This document shows positions 1 to 8,566 of a stretch of 64,000 nt of DNA, piece after piece. The stretch comes from Lentilactobacillus kisonensis DSM 19906 = JCM 15041 (lineage in GTDB: Bacteria; Bacillota; Bacilli; Lactobacillales; Lactobacillaceae): positions 1-64,000 of the forward strand of contig NZ_AZEB01000002.1 of the NCBI RefSeq assembly GCF_001434135.1. The letters run 5' to 3'. Both the position numbers and the translations under genes were made by a program. Under the pieces are notes generated by a model. It saw only the letters and a list, made by a program, of their open reading frames with translations. It was not told where the DNA came from and searched no databases. Numbering within the stretch: the first letter of the stretch is position 1; each line of letters starts with the position of its first letter.

Positions 1-58
1 CTTGGTGTAGCACGTTTCTGCAATGTTGCCAGGAGCAAAGTGGTTCTACTCTACGTAA
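1..58 (-). repeat. Fragment of the intergenic hairpin element
   Basis: The segment with CTTGGTGTAGCACGTTTCTG followed by a GCAATGTTGCC run matches parts of the composite copies near 14320 and 63550. Only one side of the hairpin is inside the window. It lies upstream of the first gene, whose SD starts near 150. Confidence 0.55.
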
Positions 59-164
59 CAAAAGAAAATCAGTTATGATGTCCACGCAGCTCACTATTTT
101 GCAACTGACCTCATGCTAATCCAACCGACAACTAATTTTATCCTCGAAAGAAGGGAGATAAACC

Positions 165-1328
165 GTGAAAACCATATACGACAAGCTACGAGCTGCGCAA
201 ATCGATGAACTGTTAATTAATGCGTTTCAAAAAGATAGTGACATTGTTTACACCGGAATTATTCAGTATTTGAGCTCTAAGGATTTTATCATGATCACTT
301 ATAACGACTATGGTCTCCAAGATGGGGAAGTTTACCTAAAAATTAGTTCCGTTAAGCGGCTTGAAACTGACAGCTATGACTTGGCAAGCATGAAGGAGCG
401 GATTGCCTTTGATGAAAAGCACCACATGGCTGTCAATCCACCGTTTGATATGCCGATCAAGATGAGTGACTCCCTGTTTGACCGAGTGTTGAAGACGCTC
501 CACGAAGACCAGCGAGTATCACTGATCATTACTAAGAACTTTGACGAATTGAAATATAATGAAGGCTTAATTAGCGAGATTCAAGCTGATGGCATTGCTT
601 TTCAAAATATCAATAAGTACGACTTTTCTAAACGGCCGAAATATGTGATTAAATTCGCTGATATTCGGGGGATTGAATTTGGTGGGACCGAATTGCAATT
701 ATTGCAGAACACGTTGGAATTGATTAAGCCGGCGAACCATACTGATGACGTGGTGATTACCGATCAAAACCAGTTTAAGACTAGAGCGATGCAATTGCGG
801 ACGGATCAAAGTTGGTTGATCATTGACACCAATGATGGCCGGAAGTACTTTTACGTTGGTAAGATTATCGCGAATAATCAAAGTGAACTTGTGATGTTGG
901 TGGTGGATATGAATGGTCGCTTTGGTGGCTATGTATGGATTCGTTATGATGATATTCGCCGAATCATTGTGGATGCGGATTACCTGCGAGTTGTTGAAAA
1001 GTTTGTGGCGGCTAATCAAAAAGCCAAGCACTTTGCCTTACCGGTATTAAATGCTGAACGAGCTTTTGATAATGCGGATAATATGTTGGTCAATATCATT
1101 ATGCAGGCGATTAATTATCGAAACATCATTAGGTTTGAAACAGATGACCAGGAAAATTTTGTGGGCTACCCAACGGCGTTTGATTTGCAAACGGGGGTTG
1201 TGACCGTCGAATTATTAGACGTTGATGATGACGGTGAACTCCAAATTAAGCAGGTAGGAATTGAAACGGTCCGTGAAATGGCGTTTGATTATCTGAAGGC
1301 CTATTTGGCGGAGAATGAAGTGGATTAG
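165..1328 (+). CDS. Hypothetical protein with repeated small beta-barrel-like units
   Basis: A 387-residue protein with no signal peptide or membrane segment, so probably cytoplasmic. The GTG start is chosen because AGGGAG lies 7 bases upstream. The chain looks like four diverged units of about 65-80 residues (roughly 20-90, 115-190, 210-290, 320-385). Each has a G-x-I strand, a run of hydrophobic strands, a dG turn and a DI-x-x-I segment followed by a short helix (for example FADIRGIEF, YDDIRRIIV). That layout recalls Sm/SH3-like small barrels, but this is pattern reading only. I do not recognise a named family. It is monocistronic and is followed directly by a hairpin element. Confidence 0.7.
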   Translation: MKTIYDKLRAAQIDELLINAFQKDSDIVYTGIIQYLSSKDFIMITYNDYGLQDGEVYLKISSVKRLETDSYDLASMKERIAFDEKHHMAVNPPFDMPIKMSDSLFDRVLKTLHEDQRVSLIITKNFDELKYNEGLISEIQADGIAFQNINKYDFSKRPKYVIKFADIRGIEFGGTELQLLQNTLELIKPANHTDDVVITDQNQFKTRAMQLRTDQSWLIIDTNDGRKYFYVGKIIANNQSELVMLVVDMNGRFGGYVWIRYDDIRRIIVDADYLRVVEKFVAANQKAKHFALPVLNAERAFDNADNMLVNIIMQAINYRNIIRFETDDQENFVGYPTAFDLQTGVVTVELLDVDDDGELQIKQVGIETVREMAFDYLKAYLAENEVD

Positions 1329-1329
1329 G

Positions 1330-1456
1330 AAAGTGAGCGGAGCAAAGCGATTAGAGACTGGAGTCTAAGTTTTCTCCACCAGAAATCCCGGGCTTGGATT
1401 TTTGGTGGAGAAGGCTTAGGCGCCAGTCTCTGCTTTGCGGAGCGCCCATACTCTAT
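1330..1456 (-). repeat. Multi-stem intergenic hairpin element
   Basis: A copy in reverse orientation (begins AAAGTGAGCGGAGCAAAGCG, ends with GCTTTGCGGAGCG). Nested arms pair: AGAGACTGG with CCAGTCTCT, TTCTCCACC with GGTGGAGAA, AATCC with GGATT. It starts one base after the stop codon of the preceding gene. Confidence 0.8.
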
Positions 1457-1523
1457 GTAAGATCAAACAAGCAATTATACCATGGGTTTACTTAGCCACG
1501 GAAACCCGATCGAGGTGATGGTA

Positions 1524-1766
1524 ATGGCGAAAAATCAATTTGCATTTTGTCCGTACTGTGGTGCCAAATTAACTGTCAACGATGTTATTTGTCCAAATTG
1601 CGGTAAAAAGTTACCGGAACATGAGCAATCCAAGCCATCATACAATCAGTTGTTTGGCAATCCCTACAAAGAAGGGATGAAGCGATATCACCAAACACAA
1701 GGAGAAGCCGGGGTGTCCAAGCGGGAATCCTTTTGGAAACGTTTCTTCCATAAAAAGCACTCATAA
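1524..1766 (+). CDS. Small zinc-ribbon protein
   Basis: An 80-residue protein. The ATG at 1524 follows GAGGTGATGGTA; an ATG two codons upstream (1518) is also possible. The N-terminal third is a double CxxC zinc ribbon: CPYCGAKL, then CPNCGKKL about 18 residues later. The rest is basic, low-complexity and without a membrane segment (ends FHKKHS). Zinc ribbons of this type are common in small lactobacillar proteins of unknown role, so no function is claimed. It is followed immediately by an intrinsic terminator, so it is transcribed alone or as the end of a unit. Confidence 0.75.
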   Translation: MAKNQFAFCPYCGAKLTVNDVICPNCGKKLPEHEQSKPSYNQLFGNPYKEGMKRYHQTQGEAGVSKRESFWKRFFHKKHS

Positions 1767-1793
1767 ACACAGCGAAGTTAGCTGTGTTTTTTT
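1766..1793 (+). terminator. Intrinsic terminator of the zinc-ribbon gene
   Basis: AACACAGC pairs with GCTGTGTT across a 7-base loop and is followed by seven T. The stem overlaps the TAA stop. Confidence 0.85.
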
Positions 1794-1873
1794 AGGATAA
1801 TTTCCAGGCAAAAATCTTATAGGAATCATAACAATAATGTATAATTTAGTTGGATGAGGAAGGAATGTTTATC

Positions 1874-2119
1874 TTAGGACAGCTGCGCAAAGCAGAAGCT
1901 TGCACCTAAGTCTTCTTGCCCAAAAATCCAAAACCAGGATTTCCGGTCAAGAAAACTTAGGCTCCAGCTTCTAACCGCTTTGTTCCACTCACTTGTTTTA
2001 GGACAGCTACGTCAGGCAGAAACCTGCGCGTAAGCACCTCCGAGAAAAATTCCAGAATCGGGAATTTCCCTCGGAGGAGACTTACACTTCGGTTTCTAAG
2101 CGCCTGACTCCGCTCACTA
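1874..2119 (+). repeat. Two tandem copies of the hairpin element
   Basis: Copy 1 runs from TTAGGACAGCTGCGC (1874) to about 1993; copy 2 runs 1998-2119. Stems differ between the copies yet stay paired: copy 1 uses GCAAAGC/GCTTTG, AGAAGCT/AGCTTCT and CTAAGT/ACTTAG, whereas copy 2 uses GTCAGGC/GCCTGAC, AGAAACC/GGTTTCT and GTAAG/CTTAC. Copy 2 ends two bases before the AGGAGG of the next gene. Confidence 0.85.
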
Positions 2120-2132
2120 TAGGAGGAATACC

Positions 2133-2861
2133 ATGAAAAAATTAGATGGCAAGGTTGCGATTATTACTGGGGCTTCTCAAGGAATGGGCGCAAGTCACGC
2201 AAAATTGTTTGTTAATGAAGGGGCAAAAGTTGCCATTACTGATATTAATGAGGAAAAGGGAACTGCATTAGCAAATGAACTCGGTGATCAGGCGATTTTT
2301 GTAAAGCAAGACGTGTCAAATGAAGATGATTGGAAAAACGTCGTAAACACAACAACAGATAAATTTGGTAAATTGGATATTTTAGTTAATAATGCTGGCA
2401 TTAGTGTTAACAAATCGCTAGCAGATACCACGGTGGCTGATTATATGAAGATTTTTAAAATTAATCAGTTGTCAGTGTTTTTAGGAATGAAATATTCGGT
2501 TCCAGCAATGAAAAATGGTGGCAGTATTGTTAACATTTCATCGATGAATGGATTGGTTGGCGGTGCCATTGGATATACGGATACTAAGTTTGCCGTTAGA
2601 GGAATGACCAAGGCAGCAGCACTACAATTGGCTCATTCAGGAATTCGGGTAAATTCAGTCCATCCGGGCGTGATTTCAACGCCAATGATTCATCAGGGTG
2701 ATAGCGAGGCAGTGATTAAGGAATTTGCCAAGGCTATTCCGCTACAAAGAGTGGCTGAGCCAGAGGAAGTGTCAAAAATGGTGCTGTTCCTGGCATCGGA
2801 TGATTCAAGCTATTCAACCAGATCGGAGTTTGTGGTGGATGGCGGATTAACGGCACAGTAA
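2133..2861 (+). CDS. Short-chain dehydrogenase/reductase (R-specific alcohol dehydrogenase-like)
   Basis: A 242-residue cytosolic SDR that should reduce or oxidise carbonyl/alcohol pairs with NAD(P)H. Visible motifs: cofactor loop TGASQGMG at residues 12-19, NNAG at 86-89, catalytic Ser136/137, Tyr148 and Lys152 (YTDTK), and the C-terminal FVVDGGLTAQ tail typical of the Lactobacillus R-ADH group. An acidic residue after the second strand (TDINE) points to NAD(H) rather than NADP(H). Length is typical of classical SDRs. AGGAGG lies 7 bases before the ATG, directly after a hairpin element that therefore forms its leader. Substrate is not inferable. Confidence 0.9.
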   Translation: MKKLDGKVAIITGASQGMGASHAKLFVNEGAKVAITDINEEKGTALANELGDQAIFVKQDVSNEDDWKNVVNTTTDKFGKLDILVNNAGISVNKSLADTTVADYMKIFKINQLSVFLGMKYSVPAMKNGGSIVNISSMNGLVGGAIGYTDTKFAVRGMTKAAALQLAHSGIRVNSVHPGVISTPMIHQGDSEAVIKEFAKAIPLQRVAEPEEVSKMVLFLASDDSSYSTRSEFVVDGGLTAQ

Positions 2862-3200
2862 AAAGTGAGCGTAGCAAAGCGGTTAGAGACTGGAGTCTAA
2901 GGTACTTCCGACTTAAGGCCTGGGTTTGGGCTTAAGTCGGAAGTACCTTAGATGCAAGTCTCTGCTTTGCGGAGCGGTCCTACTCTATGAAGCCTAGAAG
3001 TCCAGCTCCATGTAAATTTAAACTGCATCCCTGGTTTTGGGCTTTTTGAGTGAGGTGGCTTAGGTGCAGACTTCTGCTTTGTGGAGCGGTCCTACTCTAT
3101 GAAGCCTAAAAAAGCCTAGATCTGGAATCCGTGGGCTTAGAGGATTTTCACTTGAAATACCTACACGCAAACCTGTGTTTTGAGAAGCGGTCCTAATCTG
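2862..3200 (-). repeat. One intact and two decayed hairpin elements
   Basis: The intact copy (2862-2989) starts right after the TAA of the SDR gene; its arms ACTTCCGAC and GTCGGAAGT enclose AAGGCC... and its outer arms are AGAGACTGG-like. Degenerate copies follow at about 2995-3101 and 3101-3200, each ending in GGAGCGGTCCTA or similar. Together they fill most of this gene-free stretch. The remaining bases to about 3400 hold no gene I can support. Confidence 0.7.
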
Positions 3201-3404
3201 TTTGGAAAGGGAACGATTACTGTATAGATGGAATCCATTGGAAAACATCGTGAATACTGGTTAGTGTAAAAGTAGGACAATAAATTTACGAGTATAATTT
3301 CAAACTAAAAAGGTGACCTAAAGCAGGAATTGAATCCTGAATTGGGTCACCTTAATCTTGTAATAATAGCTATGAAATGACGTTGGGGTGGGTTGGCTGT
3401 GTGG

Positions 3405-3617
3405 ATTAGGATTGCTCCGCAGAGTAGAAACTGCCACATAAGCACCGCTAACAACCCCCAAAAATCCCAGGGATTTCTTCATTGGCAACATTGCAGAAAC
3501 GTGCTCCACCAGGCAGAAGCTTGCGCATAAGCACCTTTAACAAAAATCCCAAGCCCGGGGATTTCCGTTAAAGGAGACTTATACTCCAGCTTCTAACCGC
3601 TTGGTTCCGCACTCTCA
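3405..3617 (+). repeat. Truncated plus intact hairpin elements
   Basis: A truncated copy (about 3405-3485) is followed by a near-complete copy (3486-3617). The latter has paired arms AGAAGCT/AGCTTCT, CTTTAAC/GTTAAAG and AATCCC/GGGATT. It sits directly against the stop codon of the next (minus-strand) gene. Confidence 0.7.
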
Positions 3618-3800
3618 CTACCTTACCAACGATTCTATCGTCCTTTTTTCATCTGGAGTTGGTTCCGATTCCATTGATTTGATATTGTGGAGGCGTTCAA
3701 CGGAAATATGCAAGTTAAATGCTAACGCAGTATCAGGCATGTCGTTTTTCTTCTGATAATTAATAATTTCTTCAGCTAGGGTACTAAATTGTTCTGCCAT
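3618..3800 (-). CDS. Small helical hypothetical protein
   Basis: A 60-residue protein (MAEQFSTLAEEIINYQKK...) with two or three predicted helices resembling a small helix-turn-helix (a helix, ALAFNLHISVERLHNIKS, then TPDEKRTIESLV). GGAGG lies 7 bases before the chosen ATG at 3800; a second ATG one codon upstream is equally possible. Small conserved proteins of this layout occur in lactobacilli (I believe the NCBI family name LBP_cg2779 applies, from memory). Function unknown; possibly a DNA-binding or regulatory peptide. Confidence 0.6.
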   Translation of the reverse strand: MAEQFSTLAEEIINYQKKNDMPDTALAFNLHISVERLHNIKSMESEPTPDEKRTIESLVR

Positions 3801-3873
3801 CATAATTCCTCCATTTGATAAACCTCATGTTGCCATATATCTATTATAGCAATAAAAAGTCAATCGGCACACA

Positions 3874-4188
3874 TTAACGATGTCTTAACCCATATTCCAT
3901 TACCGCAGCGATAATTGCGACAATCACAAGGGCAACCCACAGATTGTTAGTCTGGATATAAAAGTAATATAACATCCCTAGTGAAACGGCCGCCTCGCCA
4001 AGGTAGCGTTCAATTCGGTTGGGGAGTGATAGAAACGCTAGTCCTAACAATAAAGTAATACTACCAATCAAAACGGTTTTAGCACTAGACAATGACCAAA
4101 ACTGATCGAATAATCCAAATAAGTCGACAATGATGCCAACAATTAGTGCAAAGATACCAAATGCAAATGCAAACATGTTTGCCCGCAT
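3874..4188 (-). CDS. Small four-helix membrane protein
   Basis: A 104-residue integral membrane protein with about four hydrophobic segments (residues 5-25, 37-55, 65-80 and 83-98) and a short basic tail, GLRHR. The start at 4188 is chosen because GAGGAAGAGG lies 8 bases upstream; a TTG further upstream (4209) would read through that SD. No family recognised. It is preceded by a long, structured, gene-free leader (see next entry), suggesting post-transcriptional control. Confidence 0.65.
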   Translation of the reverse strand: MRANMFAFAFGIFALIVGIIVDLFGLFDQFWSLSSAKTVLIGSITLLLGLAFLSLPNRIERYLGEAAVSLGMLYYFYIQTNNLWVALVIVAIIAAVMEYGLRHR

Positions 4189-4420
4189 GTTAAACGCCCT
4201 CTTCCTCAACGTGCTCTGCTGGCACTGTCACGAAACCTATAAGATAAAAATGATTTAAATCCAAAAACGGGATTTAAATCATTTTTATTTGGTACCGTAG
4301 CATCCGTGTCTCGTCACACGCCATTTGAGTGGTGCTTCGTGAAGCAGAGATCGACGCATCATATTCTGATCGCCAATGCTTCTTCCACACACTCTTTCTA
4401 CTCTTAACCCTATTATAATG
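4189..4420 (-). promoter_or_regulatory. Structured leader with a 19-bp AT-rich hairpin upstream of the membrane protein gene
   Basis: On the minus strand a TATAAT (4417-4412) is followed by about 200 bases rich in short inverted repeats: GCTTC-ac-GAAGC and GTGT-gacgag-ACAC. They are followed by a perfect 19-bp inverted repeat (4244-4262 with 4270-4288, core TGATTTAAATCC, loop of 7). The hairpin ends about 55 bases before the ATG. No riboswitch class fits clearly. The hairpin could attenuate transcription or be a terminator for the ykoEDC operon ending at 4648. Confidence 0.4.
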
Positions 4421-4449
4421 CAAAAAGGAAATTTCAGGAATAAAAGCTT

Positions 4450-4621
4450 AAGTGAGCGGAACAAAGCGGTTAAGGATTGGAGTCAGGCGGTTAAAAACTG
4501 CCAAGTAGGCTAGGCGTTCCACGGCCGTCGGAATATAAGTCTCCTTGGGCAGAAATTCCTGGTTTTGGAATTTTTGACCAAGGTGCCTATATGGAAGCTT
4601 TTGCCTGACGCAGCTGTCCTT
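4450..4621 (-). repeat. Hairpin element with an internal insertion
   Basis: Reverse-oriented copy beginning AAGTGAGCGGAACAAAGCGG and ending ...CAGCTGTCCT. About 50 unrelated bases near 4490-4535 interrupt the normal spacing. TCTCCTTGG and CCAAGGTG, and AAATTCC and GGAATTT, still pair. Confidence 0.65.
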
Positions 4622-4647
4622 TGAGGGAGGCGAGTTGGTCCTAATAA

Positions 4648-5301
4648 TCAGTATCTAATAAAGAACAACAGCCCTTGTACACATGCAAAGAGGCCAATGA
4701 ACCAAAACCAATCTAAGCCAGTAATCTTAATTACTCGGTAATGGGTTCGTTCCTGATCCTCCACAAATCCATGTGACGTCATTGCTTCAGCGAGATTTTG
4801 CGACCACTGAATAGACGATAAAATAGCTTTGAAATAAAGTTTTGGTGACCAGAAATGCAATGCTTCACCACGCATCAAGGCAGAAGTCTTGATGATTTTA
4901 ACTTCTTCATTAATCTTGGGCATCAAGTTGAACGCCGCCAAGACCCCGTATGCGAATTTAGAGGGCAACCGAAAATCTTGCTCTAAGGTTAGGGCCAAAT
5001 CGGTGATACTGCTGGTTAATGTAAATGTGGCCCCTAAAAAGACATAGGCGTAAATCCGAGTAAACAGGATCCAAGCAAAGTGAATCCCGGCACTTCCGTA
5101 AAGCCATTGTGATACAAACAAGCCAATTGCGGGAAACAGCGGCCAGAAAATGAGCCCCAGTAGTGCCTTTAAGCTTACCCGTTGAATGAGGATGTAGCCA
5201 AAACTCACGACAACTAAGATGATGTTAACGATCAATGATTGTGTGAAGGAAATCTCCAGGGCTATCGCCATCACTAATAGAAGTTTTAATCCAGGATTCA
5301 T
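4648..5301 (-). CDS. ECF transporter T component (HMP/thiamine), YkoC-like
   Basis: A 217-residue energy-coupling transmembrane protein with five or six hydrophobic segments. It carries the CbiQ/EcfT-type cytoplasmic region with an ALMRGEAL motif around residues 135-150, which contacts the ATPase subunit. The ATG overlaps the stop of the upstream ATPase gene by four bases (ATGA), indicating translational coupling. It is the last gene of the ykoE-ykoD-ykoC operon under a TPP riboswitch, so it should couple ATP hydrolysis to uptake of hydroxymethylpyrimidine or thiamine. Confidence 0.85.
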   Translation of the reverse strand: MNPGLKLLLVMAIALEISFTQSLIVNIILVVVSFGYILIQRVSLKALLGLIFWPLFPAIGLFVSQWLYGSAGIHFAWILFTRIYAYVFLGATFTLTSSITDLALTLEQDFRLPSKFAYGVLAAFNLMPKINEEVKIIKTSALMRGEALHFWSPKLYFKAILSSIQWSQNLAEAMTSHGFVEDQERTHYRVIKITGLDWFWFIGLFACVQGLLFFIRY

Positions 5302-6728
5302 TTGATAACCTCCTGGTAAGTCAGATTTTGATCAGCGAAGTTGGCGTGGTAGTCGATCAAAGTATCCAAGCCGGATAACTGATGAGAGATAATAATTTGA
5401 GTTTGATTAAAGGATTCCTTTGCTCGGCGTAGAAAGCCAACCACGACCTCTAGTGAACGGTAATCTAGCCCCTTAAACGGTTCATCTAACAGGAGGACAG
5501 GTGGGTTCATGATTAACATTTCAATGATTTGAAGCTTTTTCTTTTGCCCTTCACTTAACGAATAAACAACCTGCTCATCGCGGCCAGCCATGTTTAACTT
5601 TTGGAGCATCGCCTGAACGTCATCGGTAGAATATGCTTGGTTAGTCCTGTTCTGAAGGGATAAATCAAGCTCTTCTTTAACAGTGATGTTTAAGAACTGA
5701 TTCTCAGCATCCTGAAAAAGCAGTGTGACGTTCTTTGCGTAGGGTAACGGTCGGATCTTTTGGATATTTTTACCATCATATTCGATTGAACCATCGTAAG
5801 GCAGTAGCTTGGTCAGGGCATTGAACAGGGTGGATTTACCAATCCCGTTAGCCCCGGTGATCAAGGTTGTTTTGCCCTGATAAAATTTAAATTGATTCAA
5901 CTTAAGCAACAATGAGTGGTGTGGCTGGAGCTTGAAATCGTTGATATTGATGATTGCTGGTGCGTCATCAGTTGGAATCGCAATTCGCTTATTAATTGTC
6001 TGCGTGGTTTTAAAATTATCGAAGAAGTGTTGAGCAGATTGTGAATCTAGTAAACTAATGCGATGCGAATCCGGATCGAGATAATAGAACTCGTCGATGA
6101 CACCTTGGTAATCATTAAGGTCGTGGTCAGCAAGAATGATGGTTTTATCATGGTCTTGCTGCAGCAATTTGAGCTTTTTGATTAAGTCCAGTCGTGAATC
6201 AGGGTCGATGCTGGCAAATGGTTCATCCAGTACAATCACTGGTGGATCCATGGCAACGATGCAAGCTAAAGCTACCCGTTGCTTTTCACCACCCGACAAG
6301 GTATTAATAATCCGTGACCGTAACTTGTCAATGCCGCAAAACGCGAGTGCGTGGTTAATAATGTCATCCATTTTGGCAGGATCAACCAGCATATTCTCCA
6401 ACACAAAGGTCATTTCATGGATGACAGTGTCCATGGCAAACTGTTGGTTGGGATTTTGAAACATCATTGCAACCGAGTGACTTACCTGATTTCTTGGAAT
6501 TTGGTTGATATCCGTGTCACCGAACTTGATGCCTCCCAGAGCATCATTGCCGATAAAGTGCGGATATAATCCAGCGATAAAATAGAGTAAGGTCGATTTT
6601 CCACTACCGGATGGACCGGTTAGAAGGGAAAAATGGTTGTGTTTGAAAGTAATGTCGACATCGTTTAATACCTTGACGTTGCTCTTAGGGTATTCATAAG
6701 TGAAATGGTTAATCGAAACGTCAGTCAT
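5298..6728 (-). CDS. Double ABC ATPase of the HMP/thiamine ECF transporter, YkoD-like
   Basis: A 476-residue protein with two fused ABC ATPase domains. The first has Walker A GPSGSGKST near residue 40, signature LSGGEKQR and Walker B VIVLDEP. The second (from about residue 265) has Walker A TGANGIGKST, a signature degenerated to LSEGQKKK and Walker B VLLLDEP. The fused architecture is that of YkoD rather than separate EcfA1/A2. The start at 6728 is set by AGGAGC 9 bases upstream. It lies between the S and T components and is controlled by the upstream TPP riboswitch. Confidence 0.88.
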   Translation of the reverse strand: MTDVSINHFTYEYPKSNVKVLNDVDITFKHNHFSLLTGPSGSGKSTLLYFIAGLYPHFIGNDALGGIKFGDTDINQIPRNQVSHSVAMMFQNPNQQFAMDTVIHEMTFVLENMLVDPAKMDDIINHALAFCGIDKLRSRIINTLSGGEKQRVALACIVAMDPPVIVLDEPFASIDPDSRLDLIKKLKLLQQDHDKTIILADHDLNDYQGVIDEFYYLDPDSHRISLLDSQSAQHFFDNFKTTQTINKRIAIPTDDAPAIININDFKLQPHHSLLLKLNQFKFYQGKTTLITGANGIGKSTLFNALTKLLPYDGSIEYDGKNIQKIRPLPYAKNVTLLFQDAENQFLNITVKEELDLSLQNRTNQAYSTDDVQAMLQKLNMAGRDEQVVYSLSEGQKKKLQIIEMLIMNPPVLLLDEPFKGLDYRSLEVVVGFLRRAKESFNQTQIIISHQLSGLDTLIDYHANFADQNLTYQEVIK

Positions 6729-6746
6729 GATCAAAGCTCCTAATGA

Positions 6747-7340
6747 TTAGAGTGAAAATGCATTACTACGGTCCAATAGCTTAACGATCATCTTGGTCAA
6801 AACACCACCAAAAATGAAGGTTGAGATGTAACGGGTAATGAAGAGGGCGATCAACAGTGGAATGCCAAACTTGTTGTAGCCATTCTTGATCATATCCCAA
6901 GCAAAGGTCACGACAACCGTAGTGAAAATTGAAGCGTTCAGGCTAACCCAGTCGTAACGTTTGTAGCCGGTAAAGGTAAAGCCAAGTTCGGAGCCAATTC
7001 CCTGCACAATCCCGGAAATAAAAGCACCTGCGCCCCATTGACCACCAAGAAAGACTTCAACGGCGGCCCCAAGGAACTCACCAACGAACGCTGAGCCAAA
7101 GGTCCGAACGACAAAACCAGTAAGTGGGCCAGCCATACACCAAAGACCCATTAATAGGTCGTTTGCAAACGGAGCGCCACCAATTGGCGTTAAGGCAACG
7201 GTTAGTGCGGTATAGAGAAAGCCCGCTCCCCAGAAAATAATTCCGGTAAAAATAGCAATCAAAGCAATCAAGATAATGTTACGAAGTGTCCATTTACTTT
7301 GATGATTCCGATTAGTATCGGCTTGAGTCTTATTGTCCAT
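6747..7340 (-). CDS. ECF transporter substrate-binding (S) component, YkoE-like
   Basis: A 197-residue membrane protein with five or six hydrophobic segments and no ATPase. The motif GGQWGAGAFISGIVQGIGSE is shared with the second YkoE-like protein at 54575-55144 (GGQFGAAAVIAGFVQGIGAE), marking them as paralogues. YkoE family proteins bind thiamine or its HMP moiety. The start at 7340 is chosen because GGAGGTA lies 9 bases upstream; the open frame extends further 5' but without an SD. First gene of the TPP-regulated operon. Confidence 0.87.
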   Translation of the reverse strand: MDNKTQADTNRNHQSKWTLRNIILIALIAIFTGIIFWGAGFLYTALTVALTPIGGAPFANDLLMGLWCMAGPLTGFVVRTFGSAFVGEFLGAAVEVFLGGQWGAGAFISGIVQGIGSELGFTFTGYKRYDWVSLNASIFTTVVVTFAWDMIKNGYNKFGIPLLIALFITRYISTFIFGGVLTKMIVKLLDRSNAFSL

Positions 7341-7482
7341 GAATAGTAAATACCTCCATAATATGATTTTCATACAAACCATTTGGAGCGCTAACGGTGA
7401 GGAATAATTGGCAAAACGTAAAAGCGTCAAAGCAATGGTTGCCACTCACCCGAAAACTCATTTAAAACCATCAAAAGCATTC

Positions 7483-7521
7483 AAAAAAGCCAGCGCAAAA
7501 CGTGAAGTTTTACCCTGGCTG
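7483..7521 (-). terminator. Riboswitch-controlled intrinsic terminator
   Basis: On the minus strand AGCCAGGGTAAAAC pairs with GTTTTGCGCTGGCT (G:C-rich base, A:T top), followed by TTTTTT. It lies between the TPP aptamer and ykoE, as expected for transcription attenuation when TPP is bound. Confidence 0.85.
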
Positions 7522-7564
7522 CGAAATTCATCTAATTGCAAATAATCCATTTGAATACAACGGA

Positions 7565-7645
7565 AGTATGCTCCCTTCGCTGGTACTGGCCAGATCAGGT
7601 TCGATGGGTTTTTCTCAGCCGCTAGGCACCCCAGATAAGTTGTAT
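7565..7645 (-). promoter_or_regulatory. TPP riboswitch (THI element) of the ykoEDC operon
   Basis: Minus-strand reading gives the diagnostic blocks CTGGGGTGCC, GGCTGAGA, CGAACCTGATCTGG, then ACCAGCGAAGGGA in the right order and spacing. A possible basal P1 is TACAAC with GTTGTA. Known class: thiamine pyrophosphate aptamer. The downstream terminator indicates control at transcription. Confidence 0.93.
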
Positions 7646-7759
7646 GATTGAATTCAGTATACTAAATATAAAAGTAATTTACAAACTAATTCACGACATT
7701 GTAGAATGAAAGTATGGTTTTTACGGTTAGTTGAGTGAATATGGTGGGAGGATTTTTCA

Positions 7760-8566
7760 GTGATTAAAGTAATTGCAAGTGACATGGATGGTACGTTTTT
7801 AAACGACGAGGGTACCTTTGCAGAAAAAGAATTTCAAGTTCAGTTGGATCAATTGAAAGATAAGGGGATGCACTTCGTTTCGGCTAGCAGCAATCAGTAT
7901 CAGCATTTGCTTGGCCTCTTCAAGAACATATCAGGCCCAATCTCGTATATTTGTAACAATGGGGCGTTAGTGATTGATGAGCGCGGCGTCATTGTTGGCG
8001 AAGAAATCATTGATCATCCGGTCTTGCGAACCGCCCTGGAATATCTGGAATCAGAGCCGCAGTTTGCTGGTGCTGAAATTATTCTGGTCGGCCGCAATGG
8101 CACGTACTGCAATTTACCAGCTGACTCAAAACGGTTCCAGGCTTCCCAGTATTTTTACGAAAACATGCAGTCGATGGCTGACTTAAAGCTGGTGTTTGAT
8201 TCAATCTACAAGTTGGATATTACCTGGGAAGCAGGGGGCGTTGCCAAGCGTCAAAGTGACTTTAATCATAAGTTTAGTGGCCGATTAGCAGCCACTTCCT
8301 CTGGTATGAACGGATTAGACGTTATGGTCGATGGTGTTAGCAAGCTTACTGGCCTAGAAACGCTGTTAGCTAACTGGAGTTTATCGCTTGATGACGTCGC
8401 CGCCTTTGGTGATAATGGTAATGACTTCGAAATGATTAGTGCGGTCAAAGACGGCTTTGCGATGAAAAATTCGGCTGCTGATTTACTAGCTAAAGTTGAT
8501 CAAATTACTGAAAAGACAAATAACGAACAGGGCGTTCAGCAACAAATCACAAAGTACTTAAGCTAG
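7760..8566 (+). CDS. Cof-type HAD-IIB family phosphatase
   Basis: A 268-residue cytosolic HAD-superfamily hydrolase. Motif I is DMDGTFL with the nucleophile pair Asp8/Asp10. Motif III is a conserved Lys in the SKLTG segment, and motif IV is GDNGNDFEM, typical of the Cof/YidA group of sugar-phosphate and cofactor-phosphate phosphatases. GGGAGG lies upstream, and the TPP riboswitch region diverges on the other strand. It converges with the next gene, overlapping it by nine bases at the 3' ends. Substrate unknown. Confidence 0.9.
   Translation: MIKVIASDMDGTFLNDEGTFAEKEFQVQLDQLKDKGMHFVSASSNQYQHLLGLFKNISGPISYICNNGALVIDERGVIVGEEIIDHPVLRTALEYLESEPQFAGAEIILVGRNGTYCNLPADSKRFQASQYFYENMQSMADLKLVFDSIYKLDITWEAGGVAKRQSDFNHKFSGRLAATSSGMNGLDVMVDGVSKLTGLETLLANWSLSLDDVAAFGDNGNDFEMISAVKDGFAMKNSAADLLAKVDQITEKTNNEQGVQQQITKYLS

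Noticed and set aside
3318-3509. Minus-strand 63-codon frame
   Set aside because: It is made largely of hairpin-element sequence and has no SD.
4189-4420. T-box leader
   Set aside because: A GGTACC-like piece is present but the conserved T-box sequence and specifier-loop motifs are not.
6136-6459. Plus-strand gene antisense to ykoD
   Set aside because: It lies within conserved ABC ATPase motifs on the other strand, with no SD.
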